A DNA stretch of 64,000 bases from Xiphydria camelus (Eukaryota > Arthropoda > Insecta > Hymenoptera > Xiphydriidae): the NCBI GenBank assembly GCA_963678675.1, contig OY783193.1:30409082-30473081 (forward strand), given 5' to 3'. The notes beneath the pieces were generated by a model, which was not told the origin of the DNA, made no database searches, and saw only the letters and a list, made by a program, of their open reading frames with translations. Position numbers and translations under genes: made by a program. Positions 10,818-20,931 of this stretch are shown piece after piece; the first letter of the stretch is position 1; each line of letters starts with the position of its first letter.

Positions 10818-11614
10818 TAATAAAAAGCTATTCTCCTACATGTACGTATGCTCCTCATGAATAAATTCCAAAAAGTAGTGAAATCTCTCCCCACAAAAAC
10901 AGATTCTCTGTAAAAAAAAGGCGGCATGTTCATTCAATGCAAACCAAAATTTATACGTAAAATACTCTCCAAAAAAGATTTGAAATCAATTAAGATCGCC
11001 ATGTTCAAGATTTATATATAAAAAGTAATAGGCATCATTTGAAAGGAAAATTATTGTAAATCAGGTTACTAAACAATTCGACTAAACAAATTTATAAAAA
11101 AATGTTAATAAAAAAGAACTTGCCGCGTTTTTCCTTCAAAATAAAAAATTCAGACAGAGAATTATATTCGATGTTTATGCACTTATGATTTTAAATAAAT
11201 TCATACACTTATATGATACCACCAGTATACCGAACGTCGCACGGGAAACCGATCAGGCGGGGGCCTTCTGGATTTCTCTGAATTTTTGACTTCGACAGTG
11301 CAATTTATGAATCACTCTAGCACAGTCCAAGCACTGCCAATATTCGGTATAGTGGACAAAATATGAAAACTTAAACGCGGCAAGTTCTTTTTTATTAAAA
11401 TTTGTTTATAAATTTTTTTAGTCGAATTTTTTATTAACCTGATTTACAATAATTTTCCTTTCAAGTGATGCCTTTTACTTTTTATATATAAATCTTAAAC
11501 ATGGCGATCTTAATTGATTTCAAATCTTTTTTGGAGAGTATTTTACGTATCAATTTTGGTTTGCACTGAATGAACATGCCGCCTTTTTTTTTACAGAGAA
11601 TCTGTTTTTGTGGG
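10818..11614. mobile_element. Foldback element F, copy 1
   Basis: Arms of about 250 bp (from CCCACAAAAACAGATTCTCTG at 10883 to about 11135, and about 11365 to 11614) are inverted copies sharing GGCATGTTCATTCA, ACTCTCCAAAAAAGATTTG, ATCGCCATGTTCAAG and AAGAACTTGCCGCG. The copy at 49157-49930 is near-identical and also shares 10818-10882 outside the arms. The loop carries a smaller element (11226-11351). Confidence 0.8.
11226..11351 (+). mobile_element. Small element nested in the loop of F
   Basis: Bounded by TATACCGAA and TTCGGTATA. Its interior CTGAATTTTTGACTTCGACAG resembles the terminal region of palindrome P1 (CTGAAATTTGACTTCGGCAG after ACCGTATGTCC). The same element occupies the same site in the second F copy, so it inserted before F was duplicated. 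Confidence 0.6.
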
Positions 11615-11616
11615 TT

Positions 11617-12560
11617 ACATATTACGAAACATTATTATAGTAAATTTACTACACCAGTGCAGTAAACTTACTACATTAATGGAGTAAAATGAAGTAAATT
11701 TACTGCACGAATGTTTCGCAAATGTGCTATACCGTATATGCATAAAGCTTCCTCTACACATGTTTAGTAACTTTACTAAATTAGTGCAGTGATTTTACTA
11801 TGCAAATGCTTAGTAAATTATTATCATAAAATGTAGTGATTTTAATAACGAATCGGTATGCCGCGAGATCTCGATGGGCTGAGAAAAATAGACAACTCCG
11901 CGGGAAGCGATGGGAGTAGGCCTCCGAAAAGGTGGACGGTTTCATTAGAGAGATCGCCGGTAGGGTCTTCCCTTTACGCGAGAAGGGACTTTTCCTTTCA
12001 AGAAGGAACGGTGGACTCGTCATCTCGTGGTATGGCGGGGCGCGTTGTGAATCTGACGAATGACAGTCGTGGAAAAAAATGTTTAGCAAACTTCCGACGA
12101 TTAGTAGTAAACTTTTTATACCAGTCAAGAGCAAATTTAAGAAACGAACATGTATTTGTATTATATAGTTTTATAAAATTCAGAATTTATTTGCGAAATT
12201 ACAAAAACTGTGCAGTAATTTGGATGTACTACACCGAATTTGGTAATTTTACAAGACGCTTATGAAATTTACTTCACTATGTGTTAAGTAAATTTAATAA
12301 AAATTGTAGTAAATTCTAAACAATGAATGGTATTAATTATGAATTCATCACTTTTACTACACAAGTTTAGTAAATTTATTATAACACACAGTGTTAATTG
12401 TTCTTCAAACAAATGTTTGTAAAATGCATAATTATTTTGTACAATTACTAATAATTCATAGTAATTAGAGTTTGCTACGTTGAATTTGTAAATTTACAAC
12501 AGCAAATAGCTTCAGTGTAGCAAACGTGTAGTACATTTACTAAAATTGTTTACAGTGTAG
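11617..12560. mobile_element. Putative TIR element with AGTAAATTTACT subterminal repeats
   Basis: More than a dozen short motifs of the type AGTAAATTTACT, in both orientations, fill both AT-rich flanks (11640-11850 and 12090-12550). The outer ends (ACATATTACGAAACATT... and the reverse complement of AATTGTTTACAGTGTAG) are weakly inverted. The middle, 11855-12075, is abruptly GC-rich and holds overlapping open frames on both strands with no domain. The architecture (repeat-rich AT flanks, GC core) parallels 20932-21870. Confidence 0.45.
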
Positions 12561-12714
12561 GTATACATGTATGTATCTACATCAAAATGACCAACGTTCG
12601 AGTTCGAAAGGAAATTAAATTCGTTCAATTTGAGGTAATTGCTAGCACTCTATAATTAATGTGATAGTATGTAATTGTACGACGGATATACCTACATATT
12701 TACGTAAGTAAATA

Positions 12715-13211
12715 CCCCCCCCCCCCCCCCCTTCAAAACATCGACGATGTATGATAGCACGAATTAATAAAATAGTTCCCTTTCCAAAGTATACGAATCA
12801 CCAAAGATAGTGAAAAAATTATGATAAAAAAGTAATGAAATCATTACCGCCGAATTAATGAAAGCAAATGCAAGTGTGCGTTAATGAGAGAAATAGTACA
12901 TAATTCCATACAATGGTTAGCTGAGGATATATTCTCAGTTTCAGTGGAACTCTTGGTTTTTTTCCCCTCTATATTATTTTTAGTCTCTGTAGCAAAGTTT
13001 ACCATTGTATGCAATTATGTACTATTTCTCTCATTAACGCACACTTGCATTTGCTTTCATTAATTCGGCGGTAATGATTTCATTACTTTTTTATCATAAT
13101 TTTTTCACTATCTTTGGTGATTCGTAAGTTGTTACATGATTACTTTGGAAAGGGAGCTATTTTATTAATTCGTGCTATCATACATCGTCGATGTTTTGAA
13201 GGGGGGGGGGG
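12715..13211. mobile_element. Foldback MITE with poly-C/poly-G ends
   Basis: Left arm 12715-12918 begins with 17 C followed by TTCAAAACATCGACGATG; right arm 13000-13211 is the inverted copy ending in 11 G. The arms share GTGCGTTAATGAGAGAAA and ATTACCGCCGAATTAATG. The right arm has a short insertion near 13128-13143. Loop of about 80 bp. Confidence 0.85.
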
Positions 13212-13550
13212 TTCATTTCTTTTTTCGTTAATTTTCTTTCGTGCTCTTTTGTCAGATAAATATGAAACATTTTTTAAAATGATAAAAATGTGGTCAGTTA
13301 TTATTATTGCCGAGTTCGGTTGTGTATTGAACTGAAGCGTGATATGAAGCTTATTAATATTATACGTTTATTGTATGGTTTGTTATCTACTTGCTTTAGT
13401 GGATAGAACAAAAATACGCAACTGTACGCATCTGAAGCTCAAGCCCGACTGCCTTTCTGGCGAAATTCCGTACACCGTGAGACAAAGGTTCGACGAGGTA
13501 CCGACATATGTACCTCGGGGTACGGAACGCTGCGATAAAGCTGGCAACCG
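13212..13550. other. Unassigned sequence
   Basis: An open frame of 69 codons starts at 13375 but extends into the foldback that follows and has no domain. Nothing else seen. Confidence 0.45.
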
Positions 13551-13770
13551 TAAGGGCCTTTGCACACGACGTTTTTTAAACTAGCTGACGATGCGCCTTT
13601 TTGATGATCGCGTTCGCTACGCGTCATCAGCGCTTATTAGCAGGTTGTATTAGCAAGGATCGTGTGTAAAAGTCACAACTTGCCGACTGCCTTGCGTTTG
13701 CTTAGCGTCCTAATCGCGTATAACGCGCGTCGTCAGCTAATTTAAAAAACGTCGTGTGCAAAGGCCCTTA
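13551..13770. mobile_element. Foldback MITE, TAAGGGCCTTTGCACACGAC ends
   Basis: The 30-bp termini (TAAGGGCCTTTGCACACGAC then GTTTTTTAAA) are perfect inverted repeats, followed by similar TAGCTGACGA. The interior is about 140 bp and GC-richer. The flanks show no clear target duplication, since TAA and TTA belong to the inverted repeat. Class not assigned. Confidence 0.85.
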
Positions 13771-13809
13771 GTTGTGACGTAGGCAGGGTTCTCAGGTAAG
13801 GAGACCCCT

Positions 13810-13968
13810 GGGGCCCCTTTCTCTAACTCACTCGCAAGAGAAATGTATACGTTTCTTGGCGAGTAGACCAATCAGGACCCCCTCCACAACGGAATACTTG
13901 ATCCTGATTGGTCTATTGGCTAAGATGCGTATACGCAACTTTGCGAGTGAGTTAGAGAAAGGGGCCCC
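13810..13968. mobile_element. Foldback MITE, GGGGCCCC ends
   Basis: Perfect 28-bp TIRs starting GGGGCCCCTTTCTCTAACTC. The inner arms also pair (ATTGGTC...GACCAAT). Total 159 bp, non-coding, located 39 bp after the previous foldback. Confidence 0.85.
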
Positions 13969-14287
13969 TGATCGCTTTATCGCGTAGTTTCCGACAAGGC
14001 GGAGAAAAGAGCGGCGTGGCGCGTCACTACACATTCACTGTTATTAGCCAACGTATCGCGTGTTAACAGTTTGAAAACAATTGAACATCGAATTTCGCAA
14101 CTAGAGCGCACTCAATGATAAACGGAAAATCGGTAAAAATGTTTTCAGCCTAGATGACTGATTTAAAAATTATGAATGATAAATAAAATCATCAACATGT
14201 AATGATTTTATAATTAATGTTTCGATAATATTTACATTTTCCCCAGAACAATTCGTTCGTGGAAGAAGTCATAAAATCGTAAATAAA

Positions 14288-14423
14288 TAAACTATGCGGT
14301 TTATTCACCGTTTCAGTAATTTTAACGAATCGGTGCAAACCGGATATTATGTTCATAACATAGCATTCGATTTGCACCGATTTGTTAAAATTATCGAAAC
14401 AGTGAATAAACTGCACAGTGTTT
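14288..14423. mobile_element. Short foldback, CGAATCGGTGCAAA arms
   Basis: Arms of about 55 bp (GGTTTATTCACCGTTTCAG...ATTTTAACGAATCGGTGCAA) pair with 14364-14423 around a short loop containing TTATGTTCATAACATA. Non-coding hairpin. Confidence 0.7.
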
Positions 14424-14499
14424 ATGGGCTGTAAGCCAACTCTAACTACCGACTCGATCTCTGCCGGTATAAATGAAAAATTTATTCTGGTCTTTATCA

Positions 14500-14690
14500 A
14501 TCTATCATTAGAGAATAATCAATTTATATGGTGTAACTAAGCATAATTTTTTTTATAACCATACATATATTTATTGAGAAAATTCGATGTAAAAATTGAG
14601 GGGAGGAGGGGGCAGACATAAAGGTACACGGGTTCTCGCTACTCGCTTTACGCCGAGATGAACGAACATACCTACTACACGCTCACTGTA
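14500..14690 (-). repeat. Inverted, diverged copy of the start of repeat X
   Basis: On the minus strand it reads GG(T)ATGTTCGTTCA...CCCGTGTACCTTTATG...TCTGCCCCC...CAATTTTTACATCG...ATATTTATTGAG on the complementary side, matching 7106-7310 in order. It is either a separate fragment or the other end of a large element beginning at 7085. Confidence 0.6.
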
Positions 14691-16028
14691 CCATTGGTGT
14701 ACGAAGCACTACGGAGCGTTCTTTAAAGCCTTGTATAGACAGCGCGTTCCAGTGTGCGAGCCTTCGTACACACGTACATGATGTCCCGACCCGAGCAGAA
14801 CCGCACAGTTAGAGGGACCTTGAAATTTACCGTCGGCTGGGCTTTGTACAAATACCGACTGGTCACGGGTCGTCGCCGCAAAGGGAAGTGTACGTGAGTA
14901 TGAAGGCCGGACGGTGGCGACGCCAGCAGACCAGTGGCGAAAGCACGAAATGCCAAAACCAAAATCTCGTATTGACTATTGAACGCAAAGGCGTTCCAAT
15001 TCCTGTATAGATACTCTCGGTCGGAGGGTCGGTCGGACGGTCGGACGGTTTTATTAATTCGATAATCTCGACCGAGATTGTTGATACTTCTATACAGAGT
15101 CATAGAGTAGAAATTGTATTTACTATAGAAAGCGATGCATCCCATTTAGAATTTTCAAATATTATACGAATAACTCGTCCGATGCATAATGCGGTGCTCG
15201 CGTATCTGCATTTTGTTTTAATCGGTAAATGCAATCTCGTTATAAACGAAGTAGAGGAGACCTGTGTGGATCTTAAAAAATTATATGCTTCATTCTTTTA
15301 CTATTTTATTGAAAGTTAGAATTAGTTTTTCAGAGTTATGAATTACAATTCAAGGCATTGGAAATAAAGCTGCAGAAAAAATTAAATTATTTAAAAAATT
15401 AACCAAGTTATTGAGAAAAACAATAATCATCGCGATAGTATACTGATTTTTAATCGCTCGGTATCCGGGGAGATGTAAATATCAAAAACCTTGAGAAAAA
15501 AATAGTTCTCGCAATTAATGGCAGCGGAGCACCTCGAAGCGCCACAATAGCCGTCTTACGATTCATTATCGCGATCCATCGACGAAAAGGGAGCCGAGAA
15601 ACGAAGAGTCGCACGTGTGGCGACTGCGATCGGCTCTTCTCGGGGATCGTGCAAGACGGTCGTCACGTTTTTCTCGATTACCGAAGACGATACGCATATA
15701 AGAGACCGGACCAACGCTCTCCGTGACGCGATGGAACGACCATTTAAACTCGAGTAGCTCTTTGCCTGGAGATCGAACGAAACCTCGCGTTCCTGTGCGA
15801 ACATATACGAATGTACCTACGTACGCGTTCGTTCACCCTTCGAGAAGTACATGTCGCGGAGAGAAATTTCGGCTCGTCCGAGGTTGCGCATCTGCGAAGT
15901 GCCGTCAAACTGCAATGGCGATGATCATATTGAGTCGGTAGACGGGTCTCGATCGAACAAAATATCGCAGGGACGGTAACGAGTAGCCCCCTCGTACAGA
16001 TCGCAACCACTTGCGAGCATTGATGTTA
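14691..16028. other. Unassigned; GC-rich at both ends, AT-rich in the middle
   Basis: Open frames of up to 140 residues on both strands overlap and lack domains. Nothing further is seen. Confidence 0.45.
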
Positions 16029-16288
16029 GACTGAGAAAAATAACTCGATCAAAATGAAGAAACGCATCTGGATGAACGAGTTTAATTATTTGAACCAAAA
16101 TATTAGTAAGCTGAACCAAATATTTAGTTAGTCCGACCAAATTTTTAGTTATTATAACTATTTTTCTAATTATTCTAACCAGAAAATAGTCAGTCAAACC
16201 AAATAGTTGGAGGATCCACATTTCATCAAACGATTTGGTTATGGTCTCCAGGATTTTGATTAATTTGACCAGGTTATTTTTCTCGATG
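16029..16288 (+). mobile_element. Family B MITE, copy 4
   Basis: Ends CTGAGAAAAATAACTCG and the reverse complement of CGAGAAAAATAACCTGG. TA follows at 16289-16290 and precedes near 16027. The interior has four TAGTT(A)NTCTAACC-type motifs and TGGAGGATCCACATTTC. Confidence 0.8.
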
Positions 16289-17308
16289 TACAATTCTGAA
16301 ATAAACCGTAACGATTTATTCGGTGAAATATTTGAGATCGTATATTATGGGAAATCATTCAATCTCACGCGAGTGTACTGGAAAATTGATCCGTGAATCG
16401 ATATATTTATATAAAAAATTACAAAACGCAGAAACTTTAATTATCCGAAACAAAAGGTCCTAAGCTCATACGCGAATAAATCATTTTTCCTACTGCCATT
16501 CAGTCTTTGCTTAAAAAATATTCATATTTTTAAATTCAAAATTTGTAATCTGTATAGTCAATATCATACAAGGAAGAAAATGCCAGAACAAAATAATCAT
16601 CCATAAAGTTATAATTGCGTTTCTCTTTAAAAGATTGTGACGTCATCGAAACGCCAGAAACACACTTATGCCAAGCAATGAGTGCGAGTGAGATAGGTAG
16701 ACTAATAAAACGATGACGTAGCTGAATTTTTTAATTTCGTTTTCCAGCTTTGATATATCAAAGGCCGAAAATGAAAAAAATACGGGGGGGTAAATATTAT
16801 AAATTTGTTCAAATTTCTCAAACCTGTGATACAAAAATATTAGTTAAAAACCGAATTCGTCGTGGAAGATAGCCACGAATCGCAGCAGCGTCCACGTGGC
16901 CTCGCGTGAACCTCCCGAAAGCTCGCGGCAGAGTCAATCAGCCTCCGGGGGAGGGTTATTAAATTCGAAACGTAAATCCGACAGTAGCTCTCACCAGGGG
17001 TGCGCGGCAAGTGGGTGCTAATACGCGCGCGATCCATTAATCATAACCCGAGGGGTCGTTGCGTCGAACGGGGGTGCAGGAGCGTGCGCACGCGCGGTCG
17101 CTCGGCCCGCTACCGCGTCGAGAGCCGAAACTGAAACAGGTTAAGCGTTAGGCATTCCCTACGGCTCGCGGGGGACTTCGGCATTGTTCCGGGGCGCGGA
17201 GCCACCCTAAATATTAACAACGAGCGAACAGGGGTCAGTCCAACCCCTACGTCTTTCTCTAACTTTGCTTCGCGCTCGCTTCGCCCCGTGTCCCTCCCTT
17301 TCGTTCCG

Positions 17309-17311
<3 letters not shown>
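16289..17311. other. Unassigned; AT-rich then GC-rich
   Basis: Contains an inverted pair TGACGTCATCG / CGATGACGTAG about 90 bp apart (16637-16730), which could be a weak hairpin. No gene recognised. Confidence 0.4.
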
Positions 17312-17362
<51 letters not shown>

Positions 17363-17384
17363 TCCTCTCTCTCTCTCTCTCTCC
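17312..17384 (+). repeat. (CT)n microsatellite
   Basis: Two nearly perfect CT runs separated by ACTCTTC. Long Ser-Leu or Arg-Glu frames across it are artefacts of the repeat. Confidence 0.95.
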
Positions 17385-17755
17385 TTCGCGTATAAGCGCA
17401 CACGCGCGCTTTCGCACTCGCGTCGTACGTCGTACGGCTCGCCACGGTGGTCCAAACTTGGATCCCTATGCGGGCCATGGCGCGCGTTCTGACGGCGATA
17501 TATTGTCCTCTCGTGGCAAGCGATTGCTCTCACAATGTATTCCCATATACGGAGCCGTACATGTGTTCCGGTCAGTGGTTCTCCCTCCTCTTCTCCGACC
17601 GCGCGCTCTCCCTTTTCCAGTTGCACTGCTGCGGGGGAACTGCATTCCGCACTCGACGCTTCGGTAACTACGCCGCTATGTACGTACCGTACGTACGTAC
17701 ACGCGTATACGTATGGGGATCGTCACTCCGCGGGTGCCGCGCGATCTCGCACGCG
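17385..17755. other. GC-rich unassigned sequence
   Basis: Several overlapping frames, no domain and no TIR element; includes ACGTAC-rich runs near 17680-17715. Confidence 0.4.
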
Positions 17756-17758
17756 TAA

Positions 17759-17890
17759 AGCTGGGTTTTCACTGCGCGAAACTCGACGCAAAACTGTTGC
17801 GCGAGTCGTGTCTCCTCCTTTTCTCGCGCTCCCTCTTCTCACTCACTCTCTCTTTTTCGCGAAACAGTTTCGCGCAGTGAAAACCCGGCT
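17759..17890. mobile_element. PIF/Harbinger-like MITE (H1 family), TAA duplication
   Basis: TIRs AGCTGGGTTTTCACTGCGCG...and the inverse ending GTGAAAACCCGGCT are flanked by direct TAA at 17756-17758 and 17891-17893. A 3-bp TAA/TTA duplication is the known mark of PIF/Harbinger elements. A longer member with AGCCGGGTCTTCACTGCGCG ends is at 49997-50332. Confidence 0.75.
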
Positions 17891-18116
17891 TAATATACGT
17901 CCTCCCGGCGTATACCTACCGCGCGCTCTCCGCTGCAGGCAGATTCGATATTACCGCGTTTACGTATCGGAACTTTAGCACAGCGTATCAACTTTGTACG
18001 CGCCTCGGAGCACTCGCTCAGTGCCGGTACGATCATAGCACATGTGTATATATCGGTGTTCCAGAATGCTGTTGGGTTTATATCTATGCTCATGCTTCCG
18101 AATTTAGACCCGCCGC

Positions 18117-18318
18117 AAATTGAGTCCAGCCCACGCATGGCACACGCGCAGCCCACGCGTGCGTTACTTCTGTTAGACATGATTTCAAACGGAGTGGCGC
18201 ATACTGGAGAGCTGGGTCCAATATGCGCCACTCCGTTTGAAATCATGTCTTACAGAAGTAACGCACGCGTGGGCTGCGCGTGTGCCGTGCGTGGGCTGGG
18301 CTCAATTTGCGACGGGCC
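18117..18318. mobile_element. PIF/Harbinger-like foldback MITE (H2), TTA duplication
   Basis: Arms of about 95 bp with few mismatches (GACCCGCCGCAAATTGAG..., GCCCACGCGTGCGTTACTTC, AAACGGAGTGGCGCAT) pair around a loop of about 12 bp. The element is bounded by direct TTA at 18114-18116 and 18319-18321. Non-coding; low arm divergence suggests a fairly recent insertion. Confidence 0.82.
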
Positions 18319-18380
18319 TTACTCGTACAATATTTCTATCCTGATGAGCGTCCAAATTACGCATTTGTTAGATCTCGATA

Positions 18381-18631
18381 ACGCTGAAAAAAGTAACTCA
18401 GTTAATATTAAGTTAAATGAATTTAGTTATTCTAACCAAAATATACTTGTAAATGGAGCCAAATATTTCATTATTCTAACTACACGTTTAGTTATTCTAA
18501 GTGCATATCTAGTTATTCTAACCAGAAAATGGTCAGTCTAACCAAGCAGATGGAAGATCCATATTTTGTGAAATGGTTCCGTTATAGTCTCCAGGATTTT
18601 GGTTTGATTGACCAGGTTATTTTTCTCAGTG
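18381..18631 (+). mobile_element. Family B MITE, copy 5 (TA-flanked)
   Basis: Right end TTATTTTTCTCAGTG followed by TA (18632-18633); left end ACGCTGAAAAAAGTAACTC preceded by TA. Interior motifs of family B present. Confidence 0.8.
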
Positions 18632-19098
18632 TATGTATTATATATCGTTACGCGTATGAACATTTGATCCCGCGCGATATAAAACTCGTTTGAGTAGTGA
18701 CGCGATTAGATCTGCGAGAGAGCGTTGGTAGTATTAAGGAATATAATGATGGTATTGTTATTTCGAGACAGAAAAATATAAATACCGGGAGTATATAAGA
18801 CTCTGTTTCATCACGACTTATAAACTAGGAAACGTTACTCGATTCTTTTACACGTAGAAGAAAATGTAGTAGATTTAATTAGATTTAAGTGATTAAATTA
18901 GTGGTCACGGACGGGAGAGCGCAGATCATGTTACTTAAAATAATAATTTGCTAAAGTTGATCACAACTTGTTTTTGCAAGTAGTTTTTAATCATTATAAT
19001 TCAATTATTAAATTCGAGTAACTAAATGGTAATGAGTTTCTTAATTAATACTAGGTGGACGTATATTTCTATCAACGGATCACATCGGCGATCCTTTA
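18632..19098. other. AT-rich unassigned sequence
   Basis: Contains a lone TACACGTAGAAGAAAATG...GTAGATTTAATTAGATTT segment (about 18847-18890) resembling the end of the MITE at 34698-35314. No gene. Confidence 0.4.
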
Positions 19099-19314
19099 CT
19101 GAGAAAAATAACCTAGTCCGTAAACAAACCGTTTGGTGAAATATGGATCCTCCAACTGTGTTTGGTTAAACTGACCATTTTTTGATTAGAATAACTAGAT
19201 ATATATAGCTAGAATAACGAAATATTTGGTTCGACTTACTAGTATTTTGGTTAGAATAACTGAACTTTTTTAACCAGATGCGTTTTGTCATGTTAAACAA
19301 GTTATTTTTCAGTG
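19099..19314 (-). mobile_element. Family B MITE, copy 6 (TA-flanked)
   Basis: Same family in opposite orientation: CACTGAGAAAAATAACC... with TGGATCCTCCA on the left, CAGATGCGTTTTGTCAT and TTATTTTTCAGTG on the right. TA at 19097-19098 and 19315-19316. Confidence 0.82.
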
Positions 19315-19612
19315 TATGGTAGTTTCACAGTCAATCGTATACTCTGTGAAAAGTTTATTTAAATACGAACCTATATATATTAGAAAGTTTATTAGTCATG
19401 AATAAGAATTTTGTTCATATCAATCAAAGATCTATTTGAATGAAACAATTATTTGCGTACACCGAGGGAAAAGAGGGTCTGGTTGAATACGAACCTGATG
19501 TAGGGTAAAGTCGGGAGAGATGGCGCACTTTTTTTACAGTGGTATAAGAACTATATTTGTAGGATAAGCAACACTTAATTGATAATGCGGATAGAGTGAA
19601 CAATAAAATATA

Positions 19613-20492
19613 GGGTAAAGTGGGGTGATGTGAACCGTGGGGTAACGTGAACCACGCCGATTTTTCCTATTTAAAATTGACACCCGCGTAGACATAGTAC
19701 TGCCATCAGTTGCATTTGTGATTAACTTTTTTGTGGTGAATAGTTCGAGTGTGCACAACTGTTCAAGTCTTTATACCAGACACGGCCGAAAAAATTTGTC
19801 ACGAAAGTTTTGACAAGTGCTCAAAGAAGACGTGTTCTTGAGTTAATTCTCGTCGCTTTTTCAAGGTAACTATATGTATAATGTTGGTTTCATTGATGGG
19901 TTTTATAATCCGAAGAGATTTACTGATTTGCTTACATTGTGTTAATGTGGCGTCCTTCGCAATAAAAAAGCGTTAGTGGGGGGATGTGAACCATTCTTGG
20001 TGGGGTGATGTGAACTACTCTGCTGACGCTATCTTATCGCTTATTATTTGTTTATATTCACATATTTATTGTTTTTAATGAACGTTTTTAACTTTTTTAG
20101 CCAACATGCCACGAACATATAAGAATGCATTGCATCGCAAGAATGAATGCTATATGAAAATAGAAATGATTTTATCGACATATTACCATTTGTTACTGCA
20201 TAAAAATCTTAATCGAACATTACCATCGATTTTTATTGATATATATACGTTTTACAACGGAATTTCAGTGGTGGTTCACATCACCCCACCATATTTTGAA
20301 ATTGAGAAAAAACGTCTATAGCGAGAAATGGAAATTTTTTAACAAAAAATGGATACTTTTAAGTCAAACTGGACCAAAACGTACTATGCCACTCTCTCTA
20401 AAGGATATTGACAGCAGATTTGCAAAAAAAGAAATTTTTGTCAGTTATAGTGGACTTCTTAAAAATATGGTTCACATCACCCCACTTTACCC
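19613..20492 (+). mobile_element. Non-autonomous pogo-like element
   Basis: Perfect 24-bp TIRs starting GGGTAAAGTGGGGTGATGTG, with TA on both sides (19611-19612, 20493-20494). The motif GTGGGGTGATGTGAAC recurs inside at about 19978-20015 and in inverse near 20274-20290, which could be transposase-binding sites. It carries a truncated start of a pogo-type protein (20106). Confidence 0.75.
20106..20321 (+). pseudogene. Remnant of a pogo/Tigger-type transposase start
   Basis: A TTTTTTAG acceptor-like tract precedes a frame opening MPRTYKNALHRKN. Pogo/Tigger transposases commonly begin M-P-R-x-Y-x-R-K before a CENP-B-like helix-turn-helix domain; here the similarity ends after about a dozen residues. 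The rest of the 71-residue frame is AT-rich noise that runs into the inverted binding motif. There is no catalytic DDD core. It supports the class of the surrounding element but cannot encode a working enzyme. Confidence 0.4.
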
Positions 20493-20931
20493 TAAGAATT
20501 TGTAACGGAACGACTAAAAGTGTTATCGAGTTTGGTAAAAAATTTGTCAAAAGTAAATATACCAAAAACCAACTCACCCGCCCTAGTATGGGTGAGATGG
20601 CGCAGTTGAAAAAATAGGTGGGGGTGAGTGGTTCTCCAAGAATAGACTTCAAAATTAAAAGTGCAACTACTTTTAATGCCAAATAACAAACAAAAAATAA
20701 AAGATCATCTTAAATAATCAAATTTAAAGAAAAATACCAAAGTATTGATTATTCCAACCACATAAACTTAAAACATCTTTAAGAAATAATAAATCTTAAT
20801 AATAACACGTAAGCTATTTCGTTTTTCTGCCACTTTTCTGAGTTCTTGTACATGAAGCACGGAACGAAATTTGAGGTTAGGAACAATATTTACAAGTTTA
20901 CCAAGTGAAATGACCAAACCAAATACATTCA

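Noticed and set aside
13551..13770. TAA/TTA at the ends of TAAGGG...CCCTTA foldbacks as a PIF/Harbinger target duplication
   Set aside because: They are inverted with respect to each other and so belong to the TIR; a target duplication must be direct. The same applies to 55607-55773.
17207..17667. Open frames of 119-139 residues across the CT microsatellite
   Set aside because: Their length comes from Arg-Glu or Ser-Leu runs encoded by the dinucleotide repeat.
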